From Pseudomonadota bacterium (GTDB lineage Bacteria > Pseudomonadota > Gammaproteobacteria > Steroidobacterales > Steroidobacteraceae), in the NCBI GenBank assembly GCA_016720075.1, contig JADJXW010000001.1, positions 496,001 through 560,000 of the forward strand: 64,000 bases of DNA. The letters run 5' to 3'. The translations under genes were made by a program, and so were the position numbers. The notes under the pieces are model-generated. The model was not told where the DNA came from. It did no database searches and saw nothing but the letters and a program-made list of their open reading frames with translations. This document shows, piece after piece, positions 26,437-36,296 of this stretch. How positions within the stretch are numbered: position 1 is the stretch's first letter; every line of letters starts with the position of its first letter.

Positions 26437-26451
26437 ATTTCCATTGGAGAT
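26437..26451. promoter_or_regulatory. Putative LysR-binding box (T-N11-A)
   Basis: The 105-bp gap between the divergent LysR and TonB receptor genes contains ATTTCCATTGGAGAT. It is a near-perfect dyad (the arms differ at one symmetric pair and the centre) and fits the T-N11-A consensus of LysR regulators. It lies 46 bp upstream of the receptor start and 46 bp upstream of the LysR start, so one site could regulate both directions. The sequence is observed; binding is inferred. Confidence 0.5.
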
Positions 26452-26496
26452 TGATTCCCACTTCTAATCACCAGACTACAAGTTCCCGGGGGAAAC

Positions 26497-28767
26497 ATGC
26501 ACCTGCCAAATTTCAGGCCCGCCAGTACGGGCGTTCTGGCGTTGACCATCCATTCGCTGGTTCTGGGGCAGGAGGCCGCGCAGCCTCAGGAAGGGCTGGA
26601 AGAAGTGGTCGTCACGGCGCAGCGGCGCGAGGAGAACCTGCAGAAGGCCGCCCTGGCGGTCTCGGCGGTCTCTGGCGACACGCTTGCGACGCAGAGCATT
26701 ACCCAGGCAACCGACCTGACGCGACTCATTCCGTCGATCCAGATCGCGCCTGCCGCGGCCTTCACGCAGATCTACCTTCGGGGCGTCGGCACTTTCGGCG
26801 CCAACGCCTTTGCCGAGCAGGGCGTCGCCTTCAATCTCGATGGCGTCTATCTGTCGCGCCCCGCCGCGCCTGCGGCGCTCTTCTACGACCTGGAGCGCAT
26901 CGAGGTGCTGAAGGGTCCGCAGGGAACGCTCTATGGGCGCAATGCATCGGGTGGCGCTGTGAATCTGGTGACCGCCAAGCCGCGCTTCGGCGAGCGCAGT
27001 GGCTTCCTGACTGCCGAATATGGCGATTACGATGCCATCAAGGCCTCCGGCGCCATCAACCTGCCTGCGGGTGAGCGTTCCGCGTTCCGCTTCTCGGGTC
27101 AGTACGTCGATCGCGACGGCTACTACAGCGATGGCTACGACGACGAACAGTCGCATGCGCTGCGCGGCCAGTACCGTTTCGATTCCGATCGCGTTGATCT
27201 TTCAGTCATGGCCGATTTCGGGCGGGTGGATGGCAAGGGCCCCGGCGGCACCATCATGCCATTGCTCGACGGCAAGAATCGGCTGGGTCCCAGCGATCCG
27301 GCCGTCATCGCGGCCTATCGGGCCCGTACGCCCACGGCGCCGGTGCCGCAGATCACCGCGCGCAACGATGGCTACCAGTTCAACAGCTACTACGGCGCCA
27401 TGGCGCAGCTGGACATCGACCTGGGATTGACCACGCTCACGCTGCTGCCGGCATGGCGCAAGACCGACCTGGACTTCGTCAGCTATGCCTCCAGCTTCCT
27501 GATCGACGTCACCGAGAAGTCGAAGCAGTCGTCGCTGGAAGCCCGTCTGGCAAGCCAGACCGACAAGCTCAAGTGGGTGCTGGGGGCCTACTGGTTCGAC
27601 GAGAGCGTCGTGGCTGACCAGGCCTTCCGCCAGGCCAGCAATGGAACTGACATCGACTCCGAGCTCGACACAAAGAGCTTCGCGGTATTCGGCGAGGCCA
27701 CGCTATCGCTGTCGGATCGCTGGCGAGCCACCGGCGGCGTGCGCTACACGGATGACAACAAGACGCAGGACACGGAGGCCCATACGCTGCCCTTCGTGGG
27801 GTTTGTTCCGCCCGGGCCGCCGAACTTCACGCCGATCATTCTCGACATTCCCACGTTCGCCACCAGCGACGTGGATTTCAAGGAGACCACCTGGAAGCTG
27901 GGCCTCGAGTTCGATGCGGGTCCTCGCTCGCTGATGTATGCATCGGTGGCAACCGGATTCAAGTCGGGCATCCTCTACTCCGCGCTCGGCCAGAACTACT
28001 CCGAACCGGAGAAGCTGACGGCGTTCACGCTCGGTTCCAAGAACCGGTTCCGTGACAACACCGTGCAGCTGAACATCGAGGCCTTCTACTGGGATTACAA
28101 GGACCAGCAGATCTCGCACCTGGGTCCGGTTCAGGTGGCGACCACGCCGGGCGGTCCGGTCTTCGGCCCCGTGTTCCTCACGGAAAACGCCGGCGCGGCG
28201 ACCATCTCCGGTGTCGAAGCCGAGCTGCTCTGGCAGCCCGTGCCACAGGGGCTGGTGTCACTTAACCTGCAGGTGCTGGACACGAAATATGATGAGCTTC
28301 GCTACCAGGCCTACTCCACCACCGGCGCGCCGCCGCTGCTCGGTTGCCAGATCTCGCCCACCACATTGACGGGCGCCTCCGCCGCCGCGCGCATTTTCGA
28401 CGTGGACTGCTCCGGCAAGTCGTTGGTCAATGCGCCGAAGTTCGCGCTCAACGCGGGCTATGAACATCACTTCGAGCTGGGTGGTGGTGGTCGGGTCACC
28501 GTGGGCGCCGACACGCGGATCGAATCGGCGCGCTACCTGTCGATCGACTTCCTCGGGCAGGGGCGGCAGGACAGCTACATGATGTCCAACGCCCGCGTGA
28601 CCTGGGAACCGGCAGACACCAACCTCGCCCTTACCGCGTTCGTCAACAACGTGGAGAACGAGCTGGTGTTTTCCAACTCGCTGCAGAGTCCGGCCAAGGC
28701 GGGAACCGTGTACAACCAGCTGCGTCCGCCGCGTACCTGGGGCGTGCGGGCAACCTACCGGTTCTGA
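26497..28767 (+). CDS. TonB-dependent outer-membrane receptor
   Basis: This is a 756-residue outer-membrane transporter. After a short signal-like N-terminus comes the TonB-box region EEVVVTAQRREENLQ. The plug domain follows (TQIYLRGVGTFGANAF, GVYLSRPAA, ERIEVLKGPQGTLYGRNAS, GGAVNLVT), then a 22-strand barrel pattern ending in the terminal aromatic TWGVRATYRF. It belongs to the iron-complex/xenobiotic receptor group found beside aromatic catabolism genes in sphingomonads and related gammaproteobacteria. A G-rich site (GGGGGAA) precedes ATG 26497. It is followed 4 bases later by the metallo-hydrolase. It probably imports the substrate of the island. Confidence 0.92.
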   Translation: MHLPNFRPASTGVLALTIHSLVLGQEAAQPQEGLEEVVVTAQRREENLQKAALAVSAVSGDTLATQSITQATDLTRLIPSIQIAPAAAFTQIYLRGVGTFGANAFAEQGVAFNLDGVYLSRPAAPAALFYDLERIEVLKGPQGTLYGRNASGGAVNLVTAKPRFGERSGFLTAEYGDYDAIKASGAINLPAGERSAFRFSGQYVDRDGYYSDGYDDEQSHALRGQYRFDSDRVDLSVMADFGRVDGKGPGGTIMPLLDGKNRLGPSDPAVIAAYRARTPTAPVPQITARNDGYQFNSYYGAMAQLDIDLGLTTLTLLPAWRKTDLDFVSYASSFLIDVTEKSKQSSLEARLASQTDKLKWVLGAYWFDESVVADQAFRQASNGTDIDSELDTKSFAVFGEATLSLSDRWRATGGVRYTDDNKTQDTEAHTLPFVGFVPPGPPNFTPIILDIPTFATSDVDFKETTWKLGLEFDAGPRSLMYASVATGFKSGILYSALGQNYSEPEKLTAFTLGSKNRFRDNTVQLNIEAFYWDYKDQQISHLGPVQVATTPGGPVFGPVFLTENAGAATISGVEAELLWQPVPQGLVSLNLQVLDTKYDELRYQAYSTTGAPPLLGCQISPTTLTGASAAARIFDVDCSGKSLVNAPKFALNAGYEHHFELGGGGRVTVGADTRIESARYLSIDFLGQGRQDSYMMSNARVTWEPADTNLALTAFVNNVENELVFSNSLQSPAKAGTVYNQLRPPRTWGVRATYRF

Positions 28768-28771
28768 CTCC

Positions 28772-29767
28772 ATGAACCCGAGCTCCAGAGTGCGCGTGAT
28801 TTGCGGGATGGTCGCCATGCTGGCAGGAGCGGCCGCGCCTGCCGCAGAGCCGTTGGCCTGCCAGGCGCTGACCTGGACCACGCTGGGTACGGCCGGCGGG
28901 CCGATTCCGACGGCGGATCGGTCCGAGCCTGCCAACCTGCTGAACGCAGGCGGACGACTGGTCCTCGTCGATACCGGTGATGGCACGGTCAATCAGCTGG
29001 CCAGACTCGGGCACATGATCGGCGCCGTCCGCGACGTCTTCATCAGCCACCATCACCTGGATCACACCGGCGGACTCGCGGCGGTGATCGGTCTGCGCTG
29101 GATGAACCAGTTTCCCGGCCTGATCACGATCCATGGTCCGCCCGGCACGCGCGAAATGGTGGATGGCATCGTGGCATCGATGCAGCCACAGGCCCGCGTG
29201 GGCTTCGGATTGGGGGCGGCCGATCGGCCCCCGGCCGACTCGGTCCGGGTGGTGGAACTCAGGGGCGGGGACTCCGTCACCGTGGGCGATATCCAGGTCA
29301 CTGCCGCAGCCAACTCGCATTTCGATCACGACGGCCCGCAGCCGGTGTCGCCACCGCAGTCGCTGAGTTTCCGTTTCGATTTTGGCGGCCGCAGCATCAC
29401 TTATACCGGTGATACCGGTCCCAGTGATGAGGTGGCAAAACTGGCCCGACGCACCGACCTGCTGGTCAGCGAAGTGATGGATCTGGATCGGCTTTACGCG
29501 GAACTGCAGCAGCGCCGGCGCGACGCCAGTCCCGAGACGCTCCGTGATCTTCGCCGGCACCTGGCAACGCATCACCTGACCGGTGATGACGTTGGCCGGC
29601 TGGCTGCCAAGGCTGGAGCGGGGCGCGTGCTGCTGACGCACTTCGCCATACCCTCCGGCCCGTTGGCGGAATCGGCAGCGGCCTTGAGCAAGGGTGTCGC
29701 CGGTCATTTCGGCGGTCCCGTTGCACTGGCGCGGGATCTGTCCGTGCACGAGGTGCCGTGCCGTTGA
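28772..29767 (+). CDS. Exported metallo-beta-lactamase-fold hydrolase
   Basis: This is a 331-residue periplasmic hydrolase with a signal peptide (about residues 1-25, ending AAPAAEP). The zinc motif HxHxDH is H93, H95, D97 and H98 in SHHHLDHTGG. Further ligands lie in NSHFDHDG and ITYTGDTGPSDEV, and a terminal LLTHFAIP supplies another His. The fold covers lactonases, arylsulfatases and phosphodiesterases; TGDTGPS resembles the RNase Z/arylsulfatase-type subgroup. Cotranscribed with the receptor, it may hydrolyse an ester, sulfate or lactone of the imported compound. Confidence 0.86.
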   Translation: MNPSSRVRVICGMVAMLAGAAAPAAEPLACQALTWTTLGTAGGPIPTADRSEPANLLNAGGRLVLVDTGDGTVNQLARLGHMIGAVRDVFISHHHLDHTGGLAAVIGLRWMNQFPGLITIHGPPGTREMVDGIVASMQPQARVGFGLGAADRPPADSVRVVELRGGDSVTVGDIQVTAAANSHFDHDGPQPVSPPQSLSFRFDFGGRSITYTGDTGPSDEVAKLARRTDLLVSEVMDLDRLYAELQQRRRDASPETLRDLRRHLATHHLTGDDVGRLAAKAGAGRVLLTHFAIPSGPLAESAAALSKGVAGHFGGPVALARDLSVHEVPCR

Positions 29768-29923
29768 CCGGGTGCGACCGGCAGCATGCTGTCGGCCGTG
29801 TGCGCCGAGCCGCTGGGAGTGGCGTCTCGCACGCCGTATGATCGTGAAAACTGCGGCGCCTTCGTAACGCCCGCGCAGCAGGTTGCCACGGCGCATCGTG
29901 GCGCGCTGGGTTCCGGAATTAGA

Positions 29924-31171
29924 ATGACCGACACGATCTTCGCCAACGTCAGAGTGTTCGATGGGTCTGGCGATCGCGCCTTTCCGGGTGAAGTGCGCGT
30001 CAGTGGCAATCGTATCGCCGCCGTGTCGGCGCCGGGTCAGCGCCTGCAGCGGGATGGCGCCCGGGTACTGGATGGTCGTGGCGGTACGCTGATGCCCGGC
30101 ATGGTCGAAGCGCACGCTCACCTGACCTGGCCATCCTCGGTCGAACGCGTGATCAACTCTATGCATCTGCCGCTGGAACAGCATGTGCTGGTCACGGCCC
30201 AGAATGCGCGGATCACGCTCGATCACGGGTTTACCAGCGCGTATTCCGCCGGCTCCCTGGGGGAGCGGATCGAACCTGCACTGCGTGACATGATCAATGC
30301 CGGGTTTCTCCCGGGCCCGAGGCTGCGCGCCTCGGCGCTGGAAAAAGGCGCCGAGGGCGTGATGGGCGTGCCGGAAGGACACGACCCGACGCATGATCGG
30401 AGCATCGAGGGGCTTGTCGCCTACGTGAAGGCGAAGAAGGCCGAAGGCTGCGACACGATCAAGTTCCTCATGTCGAGCGACGAGGGGTTCGCTCCCGGTG
30501 GGTCGCAGGTGCTGATGTATTCGGAAGAAGAAGCGCAGGCCATAGGCAGGGCCGCGCGCGATGCCGGCATATGGCTGGCATGCCATGCGCAGGCGGCTGA
30601 AGCCGTCAAGCGCGCGGTTCGCGCGGGATTCCGGCTGATCTTCCACTGCACCTACGCCGACGATGAGGCGCTCGACCTGCTCGAAGCGCATCGCGATGAG
30701 ATTTTCGTCGCGCCGGCACCCGGACTGCTCTACGCGCGCGTGCACGAGGCGCAGGCTTTTGGCATCGGTCAGCGCGAAGCAGAGCGCCTGGGCGCCGTGT
30801 CGGGCCTGGCGTTGATGCAGAAGGTGTATCCCGAGATGCGCCGGCGCGGCATCCGCGTGCTGCCGGGCGGCGACTACGGCTTTCCGTACAATCCCATTGG
30901 CCGCAACGCGCGCGACCTGCACCTGTTCGTGGAGCTGCTGGGCTACACGTCCACCGAGGCCCTGGTGGCGGCGACGAAGTTGGGGGGCGAGCTGATGAAC
31001 ATGCAGGTGGGCCAGATCCGGGCCGGCTGGCTGGCCGACCTGCTGCTGGTCGATGGGGATCCCATCGCCGATGTACGCATTCTGCAAGACAAGGAGCGCA
31101 TGCCTGTGGTGATGAAGGACGGCAGATTCCACCGGAACCGGGCGGCCCCGGCCCAGGAGACCCTGCAATGA
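29924..31171 (+). CDS. Amidohydrolase family protein (imidazolonepropionase-like)
   Basis: This is a 415-residue metal-dependent hydrolase. A beta-sandwich part (IFANVRVFDGSGDRAFPGE) precedes the metal site H64-A-H66 in MVEAHAHL. Further landmarks are a Lys candidate in CDTIKFLMSS, His in WLACHAQ and in LIFHCTYAD, and the late Asp in LPGGDYGFP. The C-terminal GWLADLLLVDGDPIADV is typical of prolidase/imidazolonepropionase-like amidohydrolases. ATG 29924 is chosen because the family starts right at the first strand. The open frame upstream covers the 156-bp gap after the metallo-hydrolase gene. No signal peptide. The stop overlaps the next start by four bases. Confidence 0.88.
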   Translation: MTDTIFANVRVFDGSGDRAFPGEVRVSGNRIAAVSAPGQRLQRDGARVLDGRGGTLMPGMVEAHAHLTWPSSVERVINSMHLPLEQHVLVTAQNARITLDHGFTSAYSAGSLGERIEPALRDMINAGFLPGPRLRASALEKGAEGVMGVPEGHDPTHDRSIEGLVAYVKAKKAEGCDTIKFLMSSDEGFAPGGSQVLMYSEEEAQAIGRAARDAGIWLACHAQAAEAVKRAVRAGFRLIFHCTYADDEALDLLEAHRDEIFVAPAPGLLYARVHEAQAFGIGQREAERLGAVSGLALMQKVYPEMRRRGIRVLPGGDYGFPYNPIGRNARDLHLFVELLGYTSTEALVAATKLGGELMNMQVGQIRAGWLADLLLVDGDPIADVRILQDKERMPVVMKDGRFHRNRAAPAQETLQ

Positions 31172-32115
31172 GACTGGCCACGCTGAAGGATGGATCGCCC
31201 GACGGGCGGCTGGTCTGTGTCTCACCGGATGGTGCTCGTTGTGCGCCGGCTCCCGTAAAAACACTGCAGGCAGCGCTGGAGGACTGGTCCAGCTTGGTGC
31301 CCGCGCTCGCTGCGGTGAATGCCTTTCCCGATCTCCTGCCGACGGACCGGCTTGCCGCGCCGCTGCCCCGCGCATGGCAATGGCTCGATGGTTCCGCGTT
31401 CCCCAGCCATGGCGCGCTGATGTCGAAGGTGTTCAAGAAGGAGGAAGACTCGCGCGATCGTCCGCTGATGTATCAGGGACTGTCTGATCGATTCCTTGGG
31501 CCGCGCGATGATGTGCCCGTGCCGGATGAATCCCTTGGCATCGACTTCGAAGGGGAGTTCGGCGTGATCAGCGATGCGGTACCCATGGGTACGTCGGCCA
31601 CCGACGCGCTGAAGCACATCCGCCTGCTCGTGCAGATCAACGACTGGTCGTTGCGCACGCTGGCCCCGGTCGAGATGAAGACGGGTTTCGGCTGGATTCA
31701 GGCCAAGCCGGCCTGTTCGATGGCGCCGTTCGCGGTGACGCCCGATGAAATCGGGGGCGCCTGGGGCGAAGGCCGGGTCGGCCTGGATCTGCTCGTGGAC
31801 TGGAACGGCAGTCGTTTTGGCGCTGCCAATGGCGGACCGATGGCGTTCGGTTTCCATGAGTTGGTGGCGCATGCGGCGCGGACACGGCACCTGGTAGCCG
31901 GCACCATAATCGGGTCGGGAACGGTGTCGAACGAGAACTTTCGGCAGGTGGGCTCCTCGTGCATTGCCGAGCGGCGCGGCATTGAACTGGTGGACGATGG
32001 CGAGGCCCGCACGGCATACATGCGGTTCGGCGATACCGTACGCATGCGGGCAGTGACCAGTGACGGCCGGGAACCATTCGGTGCAATCGACCAGAAGGTC
32101 GTCAGATATGCATGA
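31168..32115 (+). CDS. Fumarylacetoacetate hydrolase family protein
   Basis: This is a 315-residue FAH-superfamily enzyme. The N-terminus MRLATLKDGSPDGRLVCVS and the metal-binding acids in LGIDFEGEFGVI, together with INDWSLR, match bacterial fumarylacetoacetase-like hydrolases. These cleave C-C bonds in 2-oxo or 1,3-dioxo acids from aromatic ring opening. A later block, VAGTIIGSGTVSNEN, is also characteristic. The start ATG 31168 overlaps the amidohydrolase stop (ATGA). If it releases acetoacetate, this would explain the SCOT and thiolase genes in the divergent operon. Confidence 0.9.
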   Translation: MRLATLKDGSPDGRLVCVSPDGARCAPAPVKTLQAALEDWSSLVPALAAVNAFPDLLPTDRLAAPLPRAWQWLDGSAFPSHGALMSKVFKKEEDSRDRPLMYQGLSDRFLGPRDDVPVPDESLGIDFEGEFGVISDAVPMGTSATDALKHIRLLVQINDWSLRTLAPVEMKTGFGWIQAKPACSMAPFAVTPDEIGGAWGEGRVGLDLLVDWNGSRFGAANGGPMAFGFHELVAHAARTRHLVAGTIIGSGTVSNENFRQVGSSCIAERRGIELVDDGEARTAYMRFGDTVRMRAVTSDGREPFGAIDQKVVRYA

Positions 32116-32605
32116 CGCAGAAAAACTGCAGCCCGTCCAGAGGGTGGTCACGGGGCATGACGGGGCCGGGCGTGCAGTGCTCCGGAGCGAGGACTGGGCA
32201 TCCCCGGAACCCAAGGCCGCGGGAGTCGCGGATTTCCTGCTGCTGTGGACTACGGCAACGGTGCCCGTCGACAACAACGACGAAACCGAAGGCCGCGAGC
32301 GTGCAGCGGGACTGACGCTGCACGGAGGATCAGTCATCCGGGTGGTCGACATGCTGCCCGGTGGGCAGTCGCCCATGCACCGCTCGAACAGCATCGACTA
32401 CGGCATCGTGCTGACCAACGAGATCGAGCTGGAGCTCGACAGCGGCGAGAAGCGCACCGTGAAGGCCGGTGGCGTCATCGTGCAGCGGGGCACCAACCAC
32501 CTGTGGCGCAATCGCACGAGCCAGACTACGCGGATCGTGTTCGTGCTGATCGAGGCTGCGGCCTATCGGCACAATGGCGAGCCACTGCCCGAGGTTATGG
32601 GATGA
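32108..32605 (+). CDS. Cupin-domain protein
   Basis: This is a 165-residue single-domain cupin. The conserved half motifs are visible as LPGGQSPMHRSNSIDYGIVL and VQRGTNHLWRN. The first has one His followed by Asp/Tyr, and the second keeps a His, so metal binding is possible but the ligand set is incomplete. ATG 32108 lies 8 bases before the FAH stop. Proteins of this kind (salicylyl/gentisate-cupin relatives) often sit beside FAH and Gfo genes; they may be isomerases or regulators. The exact role is unknown. Confidence 0.82.
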   Translation: MHDAEKLQPVQRVVTGHDGAGRAVLRSEDWASPEPKAAGVADFLLLWTTATVPVDNNDETEGRERAAGLTLHGGSVIRVVDMLPGGQSPMHRSNSIDYGIVLTNEIELELDSGEKRTVKAGGVIVQRGTNHLWRNRTSQTTRIVFVLIEAAAYRHNGEPLPEVMG

Positions 32606-32629
32606 GGGCGCCTTGCGGCACCCAGGTTG

Positions 32630-33781
32630 TCAATCGCGAAGGGAAGTCCAGCGCGAAGCATCGCGCGCGCTGGTAAGAGCGGCCGCTACGAAGGCCAGGC
32701 CTCGTAAACCATCCTCCACGCCGGGATAGCTTCGCAGCGGCATTTCGCCTCGCGCAACCCGACGTACATCGGCGGCGAAGCTTCGATACAGTGTGGCGAA
32801 GGCCTCGAGATACCCCTCTGGGTGCCCGGCTGGTGTGCGTGTGGCGGCCAGCGCCTCAGCCGAAACAAAACCCTTGCCGGTGCGTCGCACCTGCACCGCA
32901 CCACCCGCCGGCTTGAACAGCAGCGTGTTGGGTTCCAACTGGTGCCACTCGAGTGCGCCCCGAGTGCCGTACACGCGGATTCCGAGGTCATTCTCTTCGC
33001 CACAGCAGACCTGAGAGCAGACCATCGTGCCCTTGGCGCCACCCGAGAACCTCAGCAACAGATTTGCATCGTCGTCGAGGCGTCGACCTGGAACGAAGTG
33101 CGTGACGTCGGCGCTCAGCGATTGCACGGTTTGTCCCGTTATGAACTCGGCCAGGTGATGCGCGTGAGTACCGATGTCGCCCAGGGCGCCTCCTGAGCCT
33201 GCGAGGGCCGGGTCAGTGCGCCATGACGACTGCTTCTGGCCGGTCTGTTCGAGCGCATCCATCAACCAGTCCTGCAGGTACTCCACGTGGACCTTGCGCA
33301 GGGTGCCCAAGGTGCCGTTGGCCACCAGCGCGCGCGCCTCGAGCACGGCCGGATAGCCTGAGTACGTGTGCGCCAGGCCGAACAGGCGGCCGCTGTCGGC
33401 CACCAGTCGCGCGAATTCACACCCTTCGTCCAGCGACAGGGCCAGGGGCTTGTCGCACATCACATGGATGCCGGATTCGAGGAAGGCGCGTGCCACGGGC
33501 AGATGAAGGTGATTGGGCGTGGCGATGATCACGAAATCGATGCCATCTGGCAGACGGGCTTCCGTGCGTGCCATCTCTTCGAAGGATGCGTAGCTGCGCG
33601 CAAGGCGCCAGTCGGCCGCGCTGGCTGCGGCCGTGGCCGGATCCGACGAAAGCGCCCCGGCGACCACCAGCGAGTCACCGTCGAGTTCGGCCGCGATGCG
33701 ATGTACTGCACCAATGAATGCGCCGCGACCGCCGCCGACGATGCCGACGCGCAGTCGGCGCTGATCGATGGGACGGGTCAT
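32630..33781 (-). CDS. Gfo/Idh/MocA family oxidoreductase
   Basis: This is a 383-residue NAD(P)-dependent dehydrogenase. The N-terminal Rossmann motif is [16 protein letters not shown]. The signature [10 protein letters not shown] carries the conserved Lys-Pro, and [13 protein letters not shown] carries the catalytic His. Substrates of the family are sugars, inositols and some aromatic-derived diols. ATG 33781 overlaps the stop of the upstream isomerase gene by four bases, so they form a two-gene operon. The pair resembles inositol or sugar-acid modules. The link to the aromatic island is positional only. Confidence 0.92.
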   Translation of the reverse strand: MTRPIDQRRLRVGIVGGGRGAFIGAVHRIAAELDGDSLVVAGALSSDPATAAASAADWRLARSYASFEEMARTEARLPDGIDFVIIATPNHLHLPVARAFLESGIHVMCDKPLALSLDEGCEFARLVADSGRLFGLAHTYSGYPAVLEARALVANGTLGTLRKVHVEYLQDWLMDALEQTGQKQSSWRTDPALAGSGGALGDIGTHAHHLAEFITGQTVQSLSADVTHFVPGRRLDDDANLLLRFSGGAKGTMVCSQVCCGEENDLGIRVYGTRGALEWHQLEPNTLLFKPAGGAVQVRRTGKGFVSAEALAATRTPAGHPEGYLEAFATLYRSFAADVRRVARGEMPLRSYPGVEDGLRGLAFVAAALTSARDASRWTSLRD

Positions 33782-35019
33782 GAACGGTACGCCTCCCTGC
33801 CGACGCCCTGGACGGGTATTCCCTGGGACGGCAGCACTTCGTGCTGCAGGGCGTACATGGCGGCGGCAGCGGCATCGATGGCGCGCGTGAACGCGAGAGA
33901 TCCCTTCAAAATCGGAGCGAGCAGGGCGGGATCCTGGATCCGGGCGCGCGGGTACTCGTGCTCCACCACCAGCCATGTCTTCGCCGGATCGAGGTCGAGC
34001 AGTTCGCGCGCCGCGAGCTGGTGATCCAGCCAGTCGACACTGCGGTTCTGCAGGTAGGCGAGCGGATCGTGGCGCGCCGTGCCCGGCAGCTCGTGTTCGC
34101 ACAGCACCACCTGCTTCTTCCAGGCGTTGCCATGATCGGCGGGCGAGGGTGAGGGAGCACCATCTTTCCAGTCGCCGCGCTGCATCGTCTGTCCCCCGTA
34201 TCCCCAGGCGGATATGCCCCGCGCGTCAGCCACCTGGCCCTTCACATGGAATCCGGAAATGAGGAAGTTGTACCCCTCGTCCTTCAGGTACTGGAAAACC
34301 GAGCGCGTGTCCTGGCCCATCAGGATGGCGTGCGACGGATCGTAGTGGATGCGGAACTGATCGCCCACGCCATGCTTTTCGCAGATGCGGTGCAGTGCGA
34401 TCCACGGCCCCGGAGCGTATGCGATGTTGTTGTGCCAGCGGTCCGTAACCACCCAGCCCGGCATCGGGCACTGCTCCACCCGGTAGGTGAGGCCCCGCGC
34501 CTTGGCCTCCTCGAGCAGGGGGATGAACTCCTCCTCGAAGAGGTCCAGGTTCTGGTCCATCTCGAGCTCGGCATTGCGACCCACGAATCCGCAAACCGCA
34601 TCAACGCCAAGCAGCGCGGCGGTGTCGAATACGCGCAGCATGAATTCATGCTTGCGTTGCCGGGCATCGGGATCCGCCACCAGCATGTTGTCGAAGTAGG
34701 CGATGTCGGAAAGGGCCACGCCCGTGGCGTCGATGGCTGCGAGAACCCGGCGGGCGCGGTTGCGGTCGAAGGGCGCGCGCAGGTCGAGGTGATTGGCCAC
34801 GGGATCGAGCAGGGCCTCGGCAGGCACATCCGCCTGGCTGGGATGCAGGGCTGCGGACAGCTGGATGGCGGGACAGTCCAGCTCGCGCGCAAACTGCAGC
34901 CACTCTTCTATGGCGAGATCAGGGTCGGCGTCCCGCCGGGCACGCGGTGTCAGTTCCTGAAGCGCTGCTGTCAGCAGACTCAGGCGCATGGGTTTGGGCT
35001 CGAACGCGCGCACGGTCAT
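33778..35019 (-). CDS. Sugar phosphate isomerase/epimerase-like (AP endonuclease 2 fold)
   Basis: This is a TIM-barrel protein of about 413 residues in the xylose-isomerase-like/AP-endonuclease 2 superfamily. Recognisable blocks are [54 protein letters not shown] and SGFHVKGQ; the His, Asp and Glu residues in them would bind a metal. ATG 35019 is preferred, as the earlier in-frame start (35067) adds a non-conserved stretch. It is paired with the Gfo/Idh/MocA gene and divergent from the MFS gene at 35115. Precise reaction unknown. Confidence 0.88.
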   Translation of the reverse strand: MTVRAFEPKPMRLSLLTAALQELTPRARRDADPDLAIEEWLQFARELDCPAIQLSAALHPSQADVPAEALLDPVANHLDLRAPFDRNRARRVLAAIDATGVALSDIAYFDNMLVADPDARQRKHEFMLRVFDTAALLGVDAVCGFVGRNAELEMDQNLDLFEEEFIPLLEEAKARGLTYRVEQCPMPGWVVTDRWHNNIAYAPGPWIALHRICEKHGVGDQFRIHYDPSHAILMGQDTRSVFQYLKDEGYNFLISGFHVKGQVADARGISAWGYGGQTMQRGDWKDGAPSPSPADHGNAWKKQVVLCEHELPGTARHDPLAYLQNRSVDWLDHQLAARELLDLDPAKTWLVVEHEYPRARIQDPALLAPILKGSLAFTRAIDAAAAAMYALQHEVLPSQGIPVQGVGREAYRS

Positions 35020-35114
35020 GGTTCCCACCTGTATTCCGGAGTCGTCAGAATATCCTTTCCTGCCCATGCTCGGATGCGCCTTATCATTGGCCCACCCACT
35101 GCTTCGCTCCGGCC

Positions 35115-36296
35115 ATGAAACCGACCAACGAACTGCATGCCCTTCATGGCAAAGGACTCATCCGGCTGCTCGCCATCCTCATGGTGGCGCTCAACCTGCG
35201 TGGCGCCATAACCTGCGTCGGCCCCCTGCTCAAGGACATTCAGGCGCACTTCGGGCTCAACGGCACCGCGGCAGGCCTGCTGACTTCCCTGCCGCTCTTT
35301 GCCTTTGGATTCCTTTCGCCATATGCGGCGCCGCTCGCGCGCCGGCTGGGCATGGAGCAGGCCGTGTTCCTCGCGATGCTGCTGCTGCTCGCCGGAATGG
35401 GCGTGAGATACATGGACGGCACTGCCTGGCTGTACCTGGGTACGGCGCTCATCGGCTGCGGCATTGCCTTCAACAATGTGCTGCTCCCGGGGTTGCTGCG
35501 CAGGGACTTTCCCGCACAGCTGGCGCTGGTGACTGCACTGTTCACGATGGTGATGGTCACCTGCGGTGGCCTGGGTTCGGGAATCGCCATTCCCCTGGCT
35601 GATATGGGCGATTGGCGGCTGTCCCTGCTTTCCTGGGTGATTCCCGCGGTGGTGGCGCTCGCGCTGTGGCTGCCTCAGCTCAAGGGGCACAGCGAGCCCT
35701 CACGCGCCACTCCCCACTCCTCGCTCTGGAACCGCGCACTGGCATGGCAGGTCAGCCTGTTCATGGCCTGCCAGGCCACGGCGTTCTACGTGATGATCGC
35801 CTGGTTTCCCAGCATGATGCGCGATCTCATCGGCATCAGCGCGGCGAGGTCCGGTGTCATCCTGTTCATCTACCAGATCTTCGTGCTCGCCTCGGTAATG
35901 GTCACGCCGGTCTTAATTCATCGAATGAAGGACCAGCGCATCATCGCCGTGGTGCTGAGCGGCCTGATCCTCGCCGGGTACCTCGGGTTGTACTTCGACC
36001 CTGGTCACGCGCTGCCCTGGATGATCGTGATGGGATCGGGTTCCGGCGGCGCGCTGGTGCTGTCGATAACGCTGTTCAGCCTGCGAGTTGAAACCGCCGG
36101 TCAGAGCGTGGCGTTGTCGGGCATGGCGCAGGCTGTCGGGTACTCCGTCGCGGCCGTGACGCCGATACTCATCGGCTACATTCACGACCAGACCCACCAG
36201 TGGACCGCCGCGCTGTTGCTGATGATCTGCCTGGCCCTGGTGCAGCTGGTGGTCGGCCTGCTGGCCGGGCGACCGCTGAAGATCCGCGCGATATGA
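35115..36296 (+). CDS. MFS transporter, CynX/NimT type
   Basis: This is a 393-residue transporter with about 12 membrane segments. The start of the first ([20 protein letters not shown]) with the NLR-x-AI-x-x-VGPL motif is characteristic of the CynX/NimT cyanate/nitroimidazole subgroup. [11 protein letters not shown] lies between the halves. Members of this group export or import small organic anions. ATG 35115 lies within 100 bp of the divergent isomerase gene. The stop overlaps the next start (ATGA). It may import or export a compound handled by the flanking enzymes. Confidence 0.88.
   Translation: MKPTNELHALHGKGLIRLLAILMVALNLRGAITCVGPLLKDIQAHFGLNGTAAGLLTSLPLFAFGFLSPYAAPLARRLGMEQAVFLAMLLLLAGMGVRYMDGTAWLYLGTALIGCGIAFNNVLLPGLLRRDFPAQLALVTALFTMVMVTCGGLGSGIAIPLADMGDWRLSLLSWVIPAVVALALWLPQLKGHSEPSRATPHSSLWNRALAWQVSLFMACQATAFYVMIAWFPSMMRDLIGISAARSGVILFIYQIFVLASVMVTPVLIHRMKDQRIIAVVLSGLILAGYLGLYFDPGHALPWMIVMGSGSGGALVLSITLFSLRVETAGQSVALSGMAQAVGYSVAAVTPILIGYIHDQTHQWTAALLLMICLALVQLVVGLLAGRPLKIRAI

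Noticed and set aside
29786..29923. Amidohydrolase starting at 29786
   Set aside because: The first 46 residues have no family likeness; ATG 29924 begins at the first conserved strand.
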